Source of the DNA: Enterococcus durans NBRC 100479 = LMG 10746
GTDB taxonomy: Bacteria > Bacillota > Bacilli > Lactobacillales > Enterococcaceae
NCBI RefSeq assembly: GCF_001544215.1
Contig: NZ_BCQB01000008.1
Coordinates: forward strand, 1-64,000
Length of the DNA stretch: 64,000 bases
Reading direction: 5' to 3'
Shown: positions 54,901 through 64,000 of the stretch, in pieces
Numbering within the stretch: position 1 is the stretch's first letter
How the letters are laid out: each line of letters starts with the position of its first letter
Translations under genes and position numbers: made by a program
The notes under the pieces: model-generated
Database searches by the model: none
Told to the model about the DNA's origin: nothing
What the model saw: only the letters and a program-made list of their open reading frames with translations

Positions 54901-55102
54901 GTTCGATATACACTTGATCAGCAATTTCTTTATCTGTCATGATCGTCGCTGGATTAGAGTTGACCAAGACGACTTCATATCCTTCTTCTTTCAAGGCTAG
55001 ACAAGCTTGCGTTCCCGCATAATCAAACTCAGCGGCTTGTCCGATGATGATTGGTCCTGAACCGATCACCATGATTTTTTTGATATCTGTCCGTTTTGGC
55101 AT
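51917..55102 (-). CDS. carB: Carbamoyl-phosphate synthase large subunit
   Basis: 1061 residues with the duplicated ATP-grasp halves: [24 protein letters not shown] near the start and [24 protein letters not shown] near 560, [12 protein letters not shown] and [11 protein letters not shown], and a C-terminal allosteric MGS-like domain ([15 protein letters not shown]). It makes carbamoyl phosphate from bicarbonate, ammonia and ATP. It begins 2 bases after the carA stop. Being inside the pyr operon, it is the pyrimidine-specific (pyrAB) copy. Confidence 0.97.
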   Translation of the reverse strand: MPKRTDIKKIMVIGSGPIIIGQAAEFDYAGTQACLALKEEGYEVVLVNSNPATIMTDKEIADQVYIEPITLEFVSRILRKERPDALLPTLGGQTGLNMAMELAESGILDELDIELLGTKLSAIDQAEDRDLFKQLMEELNQPIPESEIVTTVEEAVDFANKIGYPIIVRPAFTLGGTGGGMCENEEELRVIAENGLSLSPVTQCLIERSIAGFKEIEYEVMRDSADNAIVVCNMENFDPVGIHTGDSIVFAPSQTLSDHEYQMLRDASLSIIRALKIEGGCNVQLALDPNSFNYYVIEVNPRVSRSSALASKATGYPIAKLAAKIALGLTLDEMKNPVTGTTYAEFEPALDYVVAKIPRWPFDKFENGERVLGTQMKATGEVMAIGRNIEESLLKAVRSLEIGTYHIELPELKDVEDDLLIKKMVRAQDDRLFYVAEAIRRGFPIEEIAELTKIDLFFLDKLLHIVELENQLAAQPNDHELLTFVKQNGFTDQKIADLWKTTAKEIRQMRTEQNILPVYKMVDTCAAEFESQTPYFYSTYEYENESIRSEKESVLVLGSGPIRIGQGVEFDYATVHSVKAIQQAGYEAIIMNSNPETVSTDFSISDKLYFEPLTFEDVMNVIDLEQPMGVIVQFGGQTAINLAEPLVKAGVKILGTTIEDLDRAENRDLFEQALKQLDVPQPLGDTATSKAEAVAIASTIGYPVLVRPSYVLGGRAMEIVENQHDLEDYMEHAVKASPEHPVLIDRYLLGSECEVDAICDGETVLIPGIMEHIERAGVHSGDSMAVYPPQALSIEIQKTIEDYTIRLARGLNCIGMMNIQFVIHDNKVYVIEVNPRASRTVPFLSKVTGIPMAQIATKAILGQKLKDLGFETGLYPETENVHVKAPVFSFTKLHKVDTYLGPEMKSTGEVMGSDQNLDKALYKAFEASGLRLPDYGSVLFTIADETKEEALELAKRFSEIGYSLLATKNTAAFFESHGLIVTKVAKISEHVHEKNVVDLIREGKAQVVVNTIDKDRGNASKDGFIIRREAVEHGTPLFTSLDTADAIIRVMESRAFSTKAI

Positions 55103-55104
55103 TC

Positions 55105-56181
55105 TTATTGCTCCCTTCCTGCATCCATCATTTCCATGAATTCGTCGAATAAATGTAAGGCATCATGTGGCCCAGGTGCAGCATCTGGGTGGAATTGAAC
55201 ACTGAATGCTGGATAATTCCGGTGTCTGATCCCTTCTACTGTTCCGTCATTCACTTCAACATGGGTCACCATCAATCGTTTTGGGTCCACCGTTTTCTCA
55301 TCCACTGCATATCCGTGATTCTGTGAGGTAAAATCGATCCGTCCAGTAGCGATTTCTCGCACTGGATGGTTCAATCCGCGATGGCCAAACTTCATTTTAT
55401 ACGTGTCTGCTCCATTTGCTAATGCAAAGAGTTGATGCCCAAGACAGATGCCAAAAATCGGGATTTTTCCTTGGATACCTCGGATCATCTCAATTGCTTC
55501 TGGTACGTCTTTAGGATCACCAGGACCATTCGTCAGCATGACTCCATCAGGCGCTAAGGATAAAATCGTTTTTGCATCTGTATTATAAGGAAGGACAGTC
55601 AAATTACAGTTACGTTTACTTAGTTCTCTTAAAATGCTGTGTTTCAAACCAAAATCGATCACCACGACATTTCGTCCTGTTCCGGGACTTGGGTAAGGTT
55701 TATTCGTTGATACTTGTTGTACTTGATTGGTAGCAAGCACAGTTGCCTTCAATTGATCAAACGCATGCTCAAATGAATCACCTGCATCAACGATACTTGC
55801 TTTCATCGTTCCCACTTCCCGGATTTTTCTCGTCAGCGCTCTTGTGTCGATCCCAGAAATCCCTGGGATACCTTTACGTTTCAGAAATTCATCTAGCGTC
55901 ATTTGACTGCGCCAGTTTGAAGCAACTCGTGCATGTTCTTTCACTACTACACCTTTGCAAGTTGGAGAAATAGATTCGTAATCATCGCGATTGACGCCAT
56001 AATTCCCCACCATCGGATAAGTAAAAGTGATGATTTGTCCATTGAAACTTTGGTCAGTAATCGTTTCTTGATAGCCTGTCATGCTAGTCGTAAAAACGAT
56101 CTCGCCAAAGACATTGTTTTTTGCGCCAAATGCTTTTCCTTTAAATACCGTACCGTCTTCCAAAATCAGTAATCTTTCCAT
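55105..56181 (-). CDS. carA: Carbamoyl-phosphate synthase small subunit
   Basis: 358 residues from ATG at 56181 (GGGGGA upstream; the longer frame overlaps pyrC). N-terminal domain [21 protein letters not shown] and a class I glutaminase: LTNGPGDP, nucleophile Cys in [14 protein letters not shown], and [14 protein letters not shown] with the catalytic His. It supplies ammonia to CarB. Confidence 0.96.
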   Translation of the reverse strand: MERLLILEDGTVFKGKAFGAKNNVFGEIVFTTSMTGYQETITDQSFNGQIITFTYPMVGNYGVNRDDYESISPTCKGVVVKEHARVASNWRSQMTLDEFLKRKGIPGISGIDTRALTRKIREVGTMKASIVDAGDSFEHAFDQLKATVLATNQVQQVSTNKPYPSPGTGRNVVVIDFGLKHSILRELSKRNCNLTVLPYNTDAKTILSLAPDGVMLTNGPGDPKDVPEAIEMIRGIQGKIPIFGICLGHQLFALANGADTYKMKFGHRGLNHPVREIATGRIDFTSQNHGYAVDEKTVDPKRLMVTHVEVNDGTVEGIRHRNYPAFSVQFHPDAAPGPHDALHLFDEFMEMMDAGREQ

Positions 56182-56185
56182 GCGG

Positions 56186-57466
56186 TTATTCCCCCTTTTG
56201 CCAAGCAAGTTTTCCGTCAACAAACGTCAATAACGTTTCTCCCTTGACCTTCCATCCAACAAAAGGTGTGTTTTCCCCTTTGGAAAGGAAATCTTTTTTA
56301 TCGATCTCGCTAAGGTGTTCGATAGCGAAAACGACTAAATCAGCAGGCGCCCCGATCGTTAATGTGCCAGCATTCAATTGGAAGATCTCAGCTGGTTTCA
56401 CAGCCAGCCAATTGATGACTTGTTCCAGTGTGAAGCGTTTGGTTTCAACGAAATGTGTGTAAATCAATTGAAAAGCTGTTTCGCTTCCCACGATCCCGAA
56501 TGGTGATTCTAAGAAACTCTTACTTTTTTCTTCTAATCCATGTGGTGCATGGTCAGTGGCAATGCAATCGATCGTTCCATCGAGTAATCCTTCGATCAAG
56601 GCTTCGCGGTCTTCTTTTCCACGTAAAGGCGGGTTCATTTTCCAAAAGCCAAAATCTTCCGGTATATCTTCATCAATCAGAATCAAATGGTGCGGTGAAA
56701 CTTCCGCAGTTACGTGAATACCCGCTTTTTTGGCATCACGAATTACCCGCACACTTTCTTTTGTGGAGACGTGACAGACATGATAATGAACGCCAGTCGC
56801 TTCCGCCAATAAGAGATCGCGTGCGATTTGTGAAGATTCAGTTACACTTAAAATACTCGGCAAGCCCAATTCTTCTGCTTTCTTGCCTGCATGCATCACA
56901 CCGCCAAACAATAATGATTCATCTTCGGTATGTGCGACTAATGCTTTCTTGTTTTTGGCTGCTTCTTTCATTGCAAGATACATCGTTCCTGCTGTCTGGA
57001 CACCCACTCCATCATTCGTAAAAGCAAACGCCCCTTCAGCGATCAGTGCTTCTTGATCTACTAATACTTCACTGCGAAGGTTTTCGGTGATGGGTGCATA
57101 TTGTAACACTTTCACCACCGCATTTTGTTTGATCAGATCATAGACATTTTTCAATTTTTCTGCTGTATCAGGTACTGGATTCAGATTAGGCATTGCACAT
57201 ACAGTCGTGAAACCGCCTCTAGCAGCTGCTTTCGAACCGGCTTCGATCGTCTCCTTGTATGTAAATCCCGGCTCTCTCAAGTGGACATGGACGTCTACTA
57301 AACCAGGGGTGATCAATTGCCCTTTTGCATCATACACTTCATCAAATTCAGTCTCGGAAAAACCAGTTCCTATCGCTTTGATTTTTCCATCTTCGATCCA
57401 AATTTCTGCAGGTGTTGTTTCGTTGTTTCTAGTATTGATTTGACCGTTTTTAATGAGTGTTTTCAT
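56186..57466 (-). CDS. pyrC: Dihydroorotase
   Basis: 426 residues, type I: metal ligands in [17 protein letters not shown], then [28 protein letters not shown], a conserved ATDHAPH and [24 protein letters not shown]. It closes carbamoyl aspartate to dihydroorotate. It lies 18 bases after pyrB and 4 bases before carA. Confidence 0.96.
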   Translation of the reverse strand: MKTLIKNGQINTRNNETTPAEIWIEDGKIKAIGTGFSETEFDEVYDAKGQLITPGLVDVHVHLREPGFTYKETIEAGSKAAARGGFTTVCAMPNLNPVPDTAEKLKNVYDLIKQNAVVKVLQYAPITENLRSEVLVDQEALIAEGAFAFTNDGVGVQTAGTMYLAMKEAAKNKKALVAHTEDESLLFGGVMHAGKKAEELGLPSILSVTESSQIARDLLLAEATGVHYHVCHVSTKESVRVIRDAKKAGIHVTAEVSPHHLILIDEDIPEDFGFWKMNPPLRGKEDREALIEGLLDGTIDCIATDHAPHGLEEKSKSFLESPFGIVGSETAFQLIYTHFVETKRFTLEQVINWLAVKPAEIFQLNAGTLTIGAPADLVVFAIEHLSEIDKKDFLSKGENTPFVGWKVKGETLLTFVDGKLAWQKGE

Positions 57467-57484
57467 GTTTTCTTCCTCCTAGCT

Positions 57485-58411
57485 TTACGCTTTTCCGTTT
57501 AATACCGCTTCTAAAATCGCCATTCTGACAAACACACCGTTACTCATTTGCTGAACGATTCGTGATTGTAACCCTTCAACTAATGAATCTGCCAATTCCA
57601 CATCCCGGTTGACTGGCGCTGGGTGCATGATAATTGCATGTTTTTGTAATTTTTTTGCTCGTTCAATCGTCAATCCGTATTCCTGATGGTAAGCTTCCTT
57701 CGAAAAGCTTTCTTTTCCATCATGACGTTCATGCTGAACGCGGAGCATCATCATTACATCAACTGTATCTAATAATTCATCTAGTGGAACGTAATGGCCG
57801 TAAACTTCAAATTCTTCATCGTACCATTCTCTAGGACCTGAGAAAAAGACTTGAGCACCTAGTCGTTTAAGCATCTGCATATTCGATTTCGCTACACGAG
57901 AGTGGGTGATATCCCCTACGATTGCTACTTTCAATCCATCGAAATGGCCAAATTCTTCATAAATCGTCATCAAATCAAGAAGGCATTGTGTCGGATGCTG
58001 TCCGCTTCCGTCGCCGCCATTTATAATCGAGCATTGGATCGTTTTGCTTTGGATCAGTTCGTCATAATAATTTTCATCTCCATGTCGGATGACCGCAACA
58101 TCGACCCCTAAGGCTGACATCGTCAGCACTGTGTCATACAAGGTTTCACCTTTTTGTACAGAACTCGTGCTTGCTTCAAACTCGATGACCTCTAGACCCA
58201 ATTTCTTTTCTGCAACATCGAAACTCTTGTGGGTTCTTGTACTATTCTCAAAAAATAGGTTCGTTGCAAAATATTGTGATTTTTGCGGTGTCCAGTTTGC
58301 TCCTTGTTTAAATTCTTGCCCACGACGGATCAGTCCCATTACTTCCTGGTCCGTTAAAGCTTCCACTGTCAATAGATGTTTTAAACTAATGCGTTCTGAT
58401 TTGATGATCAC
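57485..58411 (-). CDS. pyrB: Aspartate carbamoyltransferase
   Basis: 308 residues: carbamoyl-phosphate loop [49 protein letters not shown]. It begins with GTG at 58411, 7 bases after GGAGG. It joins carbamoyl phosphate and aspartate. It lies between pyrP and pyrC; no regulatory pyrI gene follows. Confidence 0.96.
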   Translation of the reverse strand: MIIKSERISLKHLLTVEALTDQEVMGLIRRGQEFKQGANWTPQKSQYFATNLFFENSTRTHKSFDVAEKKLGLEVIEFEASTSSVQKGETLYDTVLTMSALGVDVAVIRHGDENYYDELIQSKTIQCSIINGGDGSGQHPTQCLLDLMTIYEEFGHFDGLKVAIVGDITHSRVAKSNMQMLKRLGAQVFFSGPREWYDEEFEVYGHYVPLDELLDTVDVMMMLRVQHERHDGKESFSKEAYHQEYGLTIERAKKLQKHAIIMHPAPVNRDVELADSLVEGLQSRIVQQMSNGVFVRMAILEAVLNGKA

Positions 58412-58423
58412 GATGATTCCTCC

Positions 58424-59707
58424 TTAGTTTTCTTCGCTACGTGAAGTTTCTGGTAAGATAAGATTTAAGATGATACCAAGTACAGTTGCTAAAGCCATTG
58501 CTGATAAAGTGAACGTGCCAACCTCGAAGACTAAGCCTCCGATACCGACAACCAAGATCACTGAGGCAATCAATAGATTTTTCTTTTTGTCAAAATCAAC
58601 TTTATTTTCAATCAAGATCTTCATCCCGCTTGCAGCGATGACACCGAACAAGATGAAGCTGATTCCTGAGATAACTGGTCCAGGGATACTTAGGATCAAA
58701 GCACTTAGTTTCCCAACAAACCCTAAGATAACTGCGAAGACTGCAGCACCGCCGATTACAAAGACACTGTGTACACGAGTGATTGCCAAGACACCGATAT
58801 TTTCACCGTAACTTGTTACTGGAGGTCCACCGACAAATGCAGCAACGATCTGTGCCAGACCATCTCCCATTAATGTTTTGTGTAAGCCTGGATCTTCGAA
58901 AAAGTTCCGTTTTGTTAGTTTGTTCAAGACCATCAAGTGACCGATATGCTCTGTCATCGTGACAAATGCGATAGGTGCCATCGTTGTGATTGCTCCTAGA
59001 TAAAGTTTCGGTTCATATTGGACAAATGGTATTTCGAAGTTCGGTAAAGCAAACCATGCAGCATCAACGATTGGTTTCGTGTCGACGATACCGAATAATA
59101 AAGCAACGATATATCCGCAAATGATTCCTAGTAAGATCGGGATAAGTCCGAGAAAACCTTTTAACCACATATTGAAGAAAATCGTTAGTGCCAATGTGAT
59201 CAATGCGACCGCGATATATTTAAAATCGTATTTTCCTTGATTGTACATTGCGTTCGTTGCCGCATTAGCCGCAAGTCCTAACCCAATCACCATGATAACT
59301 GGTCCGACTACGATAGGCGGCAGGATTTTATCCAACCAAGATGAGCCGATTTTTTTAATGATAAAAGCGACGATCAGATAAACAAGTCCTGTAGTGACCG
59401 CCCCTTGAGCAATCGCCGGATACCCATCGGTTTTCATCAAAAGCTGCATCGCTGCGATGAAGGCAAAGCTACTTCCCAAGTAAGCTGGGATCTTTCCTTT
59501 TGTTGTCACAAGGTAAACCAATGTTCCTAATCCTGAACTCACCAAGGCGATCCCTGGGTCGATACCGACTAAGATCGGTACAAGTACGGTTGCTCCAAAC
59601 ATGGTGAAAAGATGCTGTAAACTCAATCCTACCCAGTGGCCTACAGTTGGGCGGTCGTGGATATCTAATACTACGTTATCGTTATGGAATTCTTTTTTCT
59701 CTGACAT
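58424..59707 (-). CDS. pyrP: Uracil permease
   Basis: 427 residues of the NCS2/UraA family with about 14 helices: GHWVGLSLQHLFTMFGATVLVPILVG at the start, ATKGK-like LGSSFAFIAAMQLL, TEHIGHLMVLNKLTKRNFFEDPGLHKTLMGDGLAQIVAAFVGGPPVTSYGENIGV, the substrate motif. It imports uracil with protons. It lies 11 bases after pyrR with no attenuator between. Confidence 0.95.
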   Translation of the reverse strand: MSEKKEFHNDNVVLDIHDRPTVGHWVGLSLQHLFTMFGATVLVPILVGIDPGIALVSSGLGTLVYLVTTKGKIPAYLGSSFAFIAAMQLLMKTDGYPAIAQGAVTTGLVYLIVAFIIKKIGSSWLDKILPPIVVGPVIMVIGLGLAANAATNAMYNQGKYDFKYIAVALITLALTIFFNMWLKGFLGLIPILLGIICGYIVALLFGIVDTKPIVDAAWFALPNFEIPFVQYEPKLYLGAITTMAPIAFVTMTEHIGHLMVLNKLTKRNFFEDPGLHKTLMGDGLAQIVAAFVGGPPVTSYGENIGVLAITRVHSVFVIGGAAVFAVILGFVGKLSALILSIPGPVISGISFILFGVIAASGMKILIENKVDFDKKKNLLIASVILVVGIGGLVFEVGTFTLSAMALATVLGIILNLILPETSRSEEN

Positions 59708-59718
59708 ACTGCTCTCCC

Positions 59719-60318
<600 letters not shown>

Positions 60319-60408
60319 TTAGACTGAGCGTATACTTTGGGTACACTTATAGTTATACTCTGCTAGAGAGCAACGTTCGATATGGCGCACCATATGTCTC
60401 TTTGCTCA

Positions 60409-60432
60409 CACCCTTCTTAGCCTCACGGGACT
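60409..60432 (-). promoter_or_regulatory. PyrR-binding RNA site
   Basis: The leader RNA contains AGTCCCGTGAGGCTAAGAAG, closely matching the PyrR-binding loop (UCCnGwGAGGCU followed by GAAGG). Further stems (GAGCAA/TTGCTC around ATATGG/CCATAT) lie between it and the terminator and can form the antiterminator. Confidence 0.8.
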
Positions 60433-60481
60433 AAACTTAAAGGAAATCATATTTAGTTTTTTTATGCTTTCGTTGTTAAAT

Positions 60482-60510
60482 ACTATACCGTTAACTTATT
60501 TAAAAAGCAA
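60482..60510 (-). promoter_or_regulatory. Promoter of the pyr operon
   Basis: TTGCTT (60510-60505), a 17-base spacer and TATAGT (60487-60482) on the minus strand. The -35 overlaps the last codons of rluD. Confidence 0.6.
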
Positions 60511-61411
60511 TATCTTTTCTCAATTTTTCTAAAGTTTTTTCAAAAACTTCTGGAAGCGGTGCTTCAAATACCATCTGTTGTCCAGTGACGGGATGTTCAA
60601 ATCCTAATAATCTAGCATGAAGGAATTGTCCGTGTCCCTTTAATGTCTTCTTCGGTCCGTAAGTCGGGTCACCTGCTAAAGGATAGCCGATGTATTTCAT
60701 GTGTACACGGATTTGATGTGTGCGACCGGTTTCTAATTGTAACTCTACCAAGGTATAATCGGCAAAGCGTTCCAATACTTGAAAATGTGTCACTGCTGGT
60801 TTTCCATCTTCACGGATTGCTTGCATCTTTCGATCGACTTTTGAACGTCCAATCGGAGCATTGATCGTTCCTTTTTCATGTGGGATCACACCATGGACAA
60901 GTGCCACATACTTTCTCAAGGAAGTCTTGTCTTTCAACTGTTTGGCTAAAGATTCATGGGCTTGATCATTTTTCGCGACCATCAATAAACCTGAAGTATC
61001 TTTGTCGATTCGATGGACGATCCCTGGACGGATCACGCCATTGATCGATGAAAGATTTTTGACATGATACATCAGCGCATTCACCATTGTTCCATGTGTA
61101 TGCCCAGCAGATGGATGAACGACCATACCTTGTGGCTTGTTGACCACTGCGACAGCTTCATCTTCATAGACGATCTCCAACGGAATATCCTCCGCAATAA
61201 TATCTAGAGTTTCTGGCTCTGGGATCAGTACCACTATTTCATCAGCTGGTTTTACTTTGTAGTTTGCTTTCACTGGTTGCCCATTGACGGACACAGCTCC
61301 TTCTTTCAACCAGAGCTGTATTTGAGAACGGCTATGGTCAGGGAACAAACCTGTGAGTACTTTATCGATCCGGCCAGTTTCCTGGTGGATCGTTGCTTTT
61401 AATTCGGTCAT
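60500..61411 (-). CDS. rluD: RluD-type 23S rRNA pseudouridine synthase
   Basis: 303 residues: N-terminal S4 RNA-binding domain (SRSQIQLWLKEGAVSVNGQPVKANYKV), catalytic Asp in GIVHRIDKDTSGLLMVAK, then LQTGRTHQIRVHM-like LETGRTHQIRVHMKYIGYPLAGDPTYG. It modifies uridines in helix 69-type sites of 23S rRNA. It overlaps lspA by 4 bases. Confidence 0.92.
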   Translation of the reverse strand: MTELKATIHQETGRIDKVLTGLFPDHSRSQIQLWLKEGAVSVNGQPVKANYKVKPADEIVVLIPEPETLDIIAEDIPLEIVYEDEAVAVVNKPQGMVVHPSAGHTHGTMVNALMYHVKNLSSINGVIRPGIVHRIDKDTSGLLMVAKNDQAHESLAKQLKDKTSLRKYVALVHGVIPHEKGTINAPIGRSKVDRKMQAIREDGKPAVTHFQVLERFADYTLVELQLETGRTHQIRVHMKYIGYPLAGDPTYGPKKTLKGHGQFLHARLLGFEHPVTGQQMVFEAPLPEVFEKTLEKLRKDIAF

Positions 61412-61872
61412 TTTTTCTTTTGGTCCTTTTCATCTAAAATAGTATAAATCAAAATACAGATCACTCCACAAACAAGTGTCACATCTGCTACGTTAAAAAT
61501 AGGGAAGTTTATAAAATCAGTCTGGAACATGTCTACAACATATCCCAGCCGCATACGGTCGATGAAATTACCAATCGCCCCTGCTAAAATCAAACTTAAT
61601 CCGATCATAAACCAACGATTGCCAGTTTTACGGTTTTTGACCATCAATGTGATGACTACAACTACCGCAATGATCGTTATCAAAGCGAAAAACCACATTT
61701 TGCCTTCTAACAAACTCCATGCGGCTCCTGTATTACGAATATGGTTCAATGATAAAATATTAGGAATCAACGATCTTGTCTCTCCCAATGCTAAATCATG
61801 GACGATCCACCATTTCACCCACTGATCAAGTCCGATCAACAAGCCACTGATAATAAAATAAATAGCTAACAA
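61408..61872 (-). CDS. lspA: Lipoprotein signal peptidase (signal peptidase II)
   Basis: 154 residues with four helices. Catalytic Asp residues are in GAIGNFIDRMRLGYVVD and FPIFNVADVTLVCG. It removes lipoprotein signal peptides in the membrane, and would process the LipO-like and MetQ lipoproteins in this window. It forms the usual lspA-rluD pair. Confidence 0.95.
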   Translation of the reverse strand: MLAIYFIISGLLIGLDQWVKWWIVHDLALGETRSLIPNILSLNHIRNTGAAWSLLEGKMWFFALITIIAVVVVITLMVKNRKTGNRWFMIGLSLILAGAIGNFIDRMRLGYVVDMFQTDFINFPIFNVADVTLVCGVICILIYTILDEKDQKKK

Positions 61873-61876
61873 AAAA

Positions 61877-62575
61877 TCAATCCTTTTCTACTTGATGATA
61901 AATATCTCTTGGTCTGATGATCCCTAATAAATTGCCATTAGGATTACCATCTTTGGTAATCAATATTGCTTCCAATGTACCTTGCTCACGAAACATCCCT
62001 TCGACTTCAAAAATATAAGTACTCGCTGAGACAAAGCGATAATTCGTATACTTACCATCTTTAAAAATCAAGTCGGCAGCTTTTTTCCGTGTAAGATCGA
62101 TCGTTCCTTTTTGACTTTCTTTCGCTAGCCAAAAACCGATCACCCGTAAAGTGATCAACGCTTCAAATTTTCCTTTATTATAAAGAGGAAATTGGGAATA
62201 ACGTTTTCTCGCAATCGTTCCTAGCAACTCTGACAACGGGAGATCCCGTTCGAAACCAGTCACATGTTTTGAAAATCGAGGCAATACTGTCTCTGGTTGG
62301 AGCAACTCTCCTTCGATCTGCTGTATCTTATTGACTGCCCAATCATTAGGCTCAGCAATCACAAAATCTACTGCGATACGATCATGAACGATGGCGTTCC
62401 TTAGCTGTGCCAGTTGTAGTAAATCTTCTTCGTACTTCTTGATCACCGCATTTTTTCTCTGCGCCAATCTTCGTACCAACTCAGTGAACCCCATATTCCG
62501 AGCATTGCCCATTGCATCTCTCATCCATTTTTCGATGCGATTGAAACTACTTAAAAAAATGTCAGAGTTTGCCAT
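61877..62575 (-). CDS. CBS-pair protein with HEPN-like N-terminus
   Basis: 232 residues. A helical N-terminal region (about 1-90) contains LAQLRNAIVHDR, in which R59...H64 fits the RxxxxH motif of HEPN domains. A CBS-pair-like C-terminal region follows (KRYSQFPLYNKGKFEALITLRVIGFWL ... GTLEAILITKDGNPNGNLLGIIRPRDIYHQV). CBS pairs bind adenylated ligands. The HEPN reading is by motif only. It lies 4 bases before lspA, in the same operon. Confidence 0.65.
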   Translation of the reverse strand: MANSDIFLSSFNRIEKWMRDAMGNARNMGFTELVRRLAQRKNAVIKKYEEDLLQLAQLRNAIVHDRIAVDFVIAEPNDWAVNKIQQIEGELLQPETVLPRFSKHVTGFERDLPLSELLGTIARKRYSQFPLYNKGKFEALITLRVIGFWLAKESQKGTIDLTRKKAADLIFKDGKYTNYRFVSASTYIFEVEGMFREQGTLEAILITKDGNPNGNLLGIIRPRDIYHQVEKD

Positions 62576-62576
62576 T

Positions 62577-62951
62577 TCATTCCTCCTTGATTATATACGC
62601 CTGGTTTTTGATATAAAAAAAGAAAGCCAGCATGACTAAGATCACTACTAAACTGTAACCGAACTGTTGCACGTACACAGCACTTAACCCACTAGCCAAG
62701 AATAAGAAGGGATAAAGTTGTAACAATAAGAGATTCATCTTTACCACATAGCTAGCAGCCGGATGTTTAATCGTATAAATAGGACTTTTTAGCCAAAAAA
62801 AAGTGATTTGCATCGTAAATGGTGCTGTTACGTCGAGAGTGATCGACTGATTATTACTGATACTTTTCGTCTTCTTACCATTGATCCACAAAACAAGCGG
62901 GCTGCCCATTCCATAAAAACCAGTTTTTCTCGTCAGTTTGATCTCCATCAT
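62577..62951 (-). CDS. Small membrane protein of unknown function
   Basis: 124 residues: a beta-rich N-terminal half (KTGFYGMGSPLVLWINGKKTKSI, SITLDVTAPFTMQITFFWL) and two C-terminal helices (LLLLQLYPFLFLASGLSAVYV and LVVILVMLAFFFYI). AGGAGGGTGC precedes two adjacent ATG codons. It is the first gene of the unit ending in rluD, one base before the CBS gene. Not recognised. Confidence 0.6.
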   Translation of the reverse strand: MMEIKLTRKTGFYGMGSPLVLWINGKKTKSISNNQSITLDVTAPFTMQITFFWLKSPIYTIKHPAASYVVKMNLLLLQLYPFLFLASGLSAVYVQQFGYSLVVILVMLAFFFYIKNQAYIIKEE

Positions 62952-63252
62952 GCACCCTCCTATTCTGTTTTAGTATACCTTAAAATACACCAACAAGAAA
63001 GAGTCAGGCAGTTGCCCACTGAATTTTTTCCTTGATGCCATTGCAAACAAAGGATCGGAAAGTCACAGAACTTACCGATTATTTACTCCGCTTCTTCATT
63101 CACAGTTATCTACTCATAATAAAAAGCCAAATGATCTCGAAAACACTCTCTTTCGGATCATATGGCCTATTAATTCGTGTGGTTCTCTTTGAACATAAAT
63201 GTTTAGAAATTACTCTGCCCATAGAGGATGGGCGATGTCTACCTAAATTACG
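62952..63252. other. Intergenic region with the fhs terminator
   Basis: No genes. It holds the terminator at 63121-63168 and the upstream region of the rluD operon. Confidence 0.5.
63121..63168 (-). terminator. Terminator of fhs
   Basis: GCCATATGATC(C)GAAA pairs with TTTCGAGATCATTTGGC, followed by TTTTT on the minus strand. Confidence 0.85.
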
Positions 63253-64000
63253 TTAAAATAATCCAATGACTTCGCCATCATTTGTAACATCCATATTCAA
63301 AGCTGCTGGTTTTTTCGGAAGCCCTGGCATCGTCATAACATCGCCAGTTAGTGCGACAATAAAACCAGCCCCTAGCTTTGGAACAAATTCGCGGATCGTT
63401 AATGTAAATTCTTCTGGCGCACCCAACAAAGTAGGATCATCAGAAAATGAATACTGTGTTTTTGCCATACAGATCGGCAATTTATCCCAGCCATTTTTAG
63501 CAAACTCTGCAATTTGCTTTTCTGCTTTATTGCTGAGAGTGACCCCTTTACCACCGTAGATTTTCTTGACGATAGCAGCTGTTTTCTCTGCAATCGTGTC
63601 TTCTACGTGATATAGTGGGCGGTAATTGGCGGGTTGACTATCTATCAAGTGCACCACTGCTTTAGCAAGTTCAATACCACCGTCTGCACCATTTTCCCAG
63701 ACACTTGTCCGTTTTGCTAGCACACCTTGATCTTCACATAGCTCTTCTAATAGTGCCAGTTCAGCTTCTGTGTCTGAAACAAACTCATTGATGGCTACGA
63801 TAACAGGAATACCATAGCTTTCCATATTACGGATATGGCGTTTTAGATTACTAAAACCTGATTTCAAAGCTGGAAGATCTTCTGTCTTTAGTTGATCTTT
63901 CTGTAACCCACCATGCATTTTCAATGCACGGACAGTTGCTACGATCACGATCGCATCGGGTGCTTTTTTCAAGTTGGGAACTTTGATATCTAAAAATTTC
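63253..64000 (-). CDS. fhs: Formate-tetrahydrofolate ligase, C-terminal part (partial)
   Basis: The last 248 residues are present and the frame continues past the window edge ([20 protein letters not shown] at the edge). Family motifs are [58 protein letters not shown] and the end [20 protein letters not shown]. It makes 10-formyl-tetrahydrofolate from formate, THF and ATP. Confidence 0.95.
   Translation of the reverse strand, partial: KFLDIKVPNLKKAPDAIVIVATVRALKMHGGLQKDQLKTEDLPALKSGFSNLKRHIRNMESYGIPVIVAINEFVSDTEAELALLEELCEDQGVLAKRTSVWENGADGGIELAKAVVHLIDSQPANYRPLYHVEDTIAEKTAAIVKKIYGGKGVTLSNKAEKQIAEFAKNGWDKLPICMAKTQYSFSDDPTLLGAPEEFTLTIREFVPKLGAGFIVALTGDVMTMPGLPKKPAALNMDVTNDGEVIGLF

Noticed and set aside
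56455-57021. 188-residue plus-strand frame opposite pyrC
   Set aside because: It is antisense to a clearly conserved dihydroorotase gene and has no ribosome site; its composition reflects the complementary codons.

Overview
The window reads as low-GC Firmicutes chromosome, most likely Enterococcus in the E. faecium / E. lactis / E. durans-hirae group. The evidence is the PyrR-controlled pyr operon with a class 1B dihydroorotate dehydrogenase (pyrK-pyrD), an enterocin-A-type immunity protein, an RqcH/PavA-type protein, strong GGAGG ribosome binding sites with several GTG/TTG starts, an ISL3 element, and an intergenic repeat family built on GAGRTYGRGACAAAAGT. The species is inferred; no 16S or typing gene is present.

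Layout. 0-3 kb: end of a membrane protein, a Crp/Fnr regulator, a flavodoxin-fold oxidoreductase, a small unknown protein and a Doc toxin-antitoxin pair. 3-17 kb: a host-glycan utilisation locus on the minus strand (GH29 fucosidase, LplB/YtcP-type sugar ABC transporter with its lipoprotein, GH38 alpha-mannosidase, GH3 beta-glycosidase) with a perfect cre match, plus a divergent DUF624 pair and a membrane-bound AraC regulator. 17-20 kb: orphan bacteriocin immunity gene, a YefM-YoeB module whose toxin looks frameshifted, and a repeat/IS-remnant mosaic. 20-26 kb: topB, an LCP cell-wall ligase, DAHP synthase and aroE. 26-29 kb: a TrpXYZ-type ABC importer behind a leader peptide with two Trp codons and overlapping RNA hairpins (a candidate ribosome-mediated attenuator). 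30-35 kb: rqcH, a two-gene ABC-2 exporter and an orphan LuxR-type response regulator. 35-41 kb: YbaK deacylase, MetNIQ importer, and a DeoR regulator followed by a HAD phosphatase that lacks its catalytic N-terminus. 41-46 kb: decayed coding DNA, a MerR regulator divergent from a frameshifted 14-TM drug exporter, and an intact 1505-bp ISL3 element with an 8-bp target duplication. 46-48.3 kb: LysR, alpha carbonic anhydrase, HD hydrolase. 48.49-48.70 kb: a minimal type II-A CRISPR array (two repeats, one spacer) with a leader but no cas genes in the window. 48.7-60.5 kb: the complete pyr operon under one PyrR attenuator. 60.5-64 kb: rluD-lspA operon and the 3' part of fhs.

How it fits together. 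The core is conserved biosynthesis and uptake (pyrimidine, aromatic amino acids, methionine, glycans), each with readable control: the PyrR attenuator, Trp leader, CcpA cre site and AraC sensor. Between core blocks are short accessory patches with many lesions (MFS, YoeB, HAD, possibly Doc), orphan parts of systems (immunity without bacteriocin, response regulator without kinase, CRISPR without cas) and repeats that often lie at terminators. The two observations most worth testing are the Trp leader-peptide attenuator at 28.9-29.2 kb and the orphan CRISPR mini-array at 48.5 kb.
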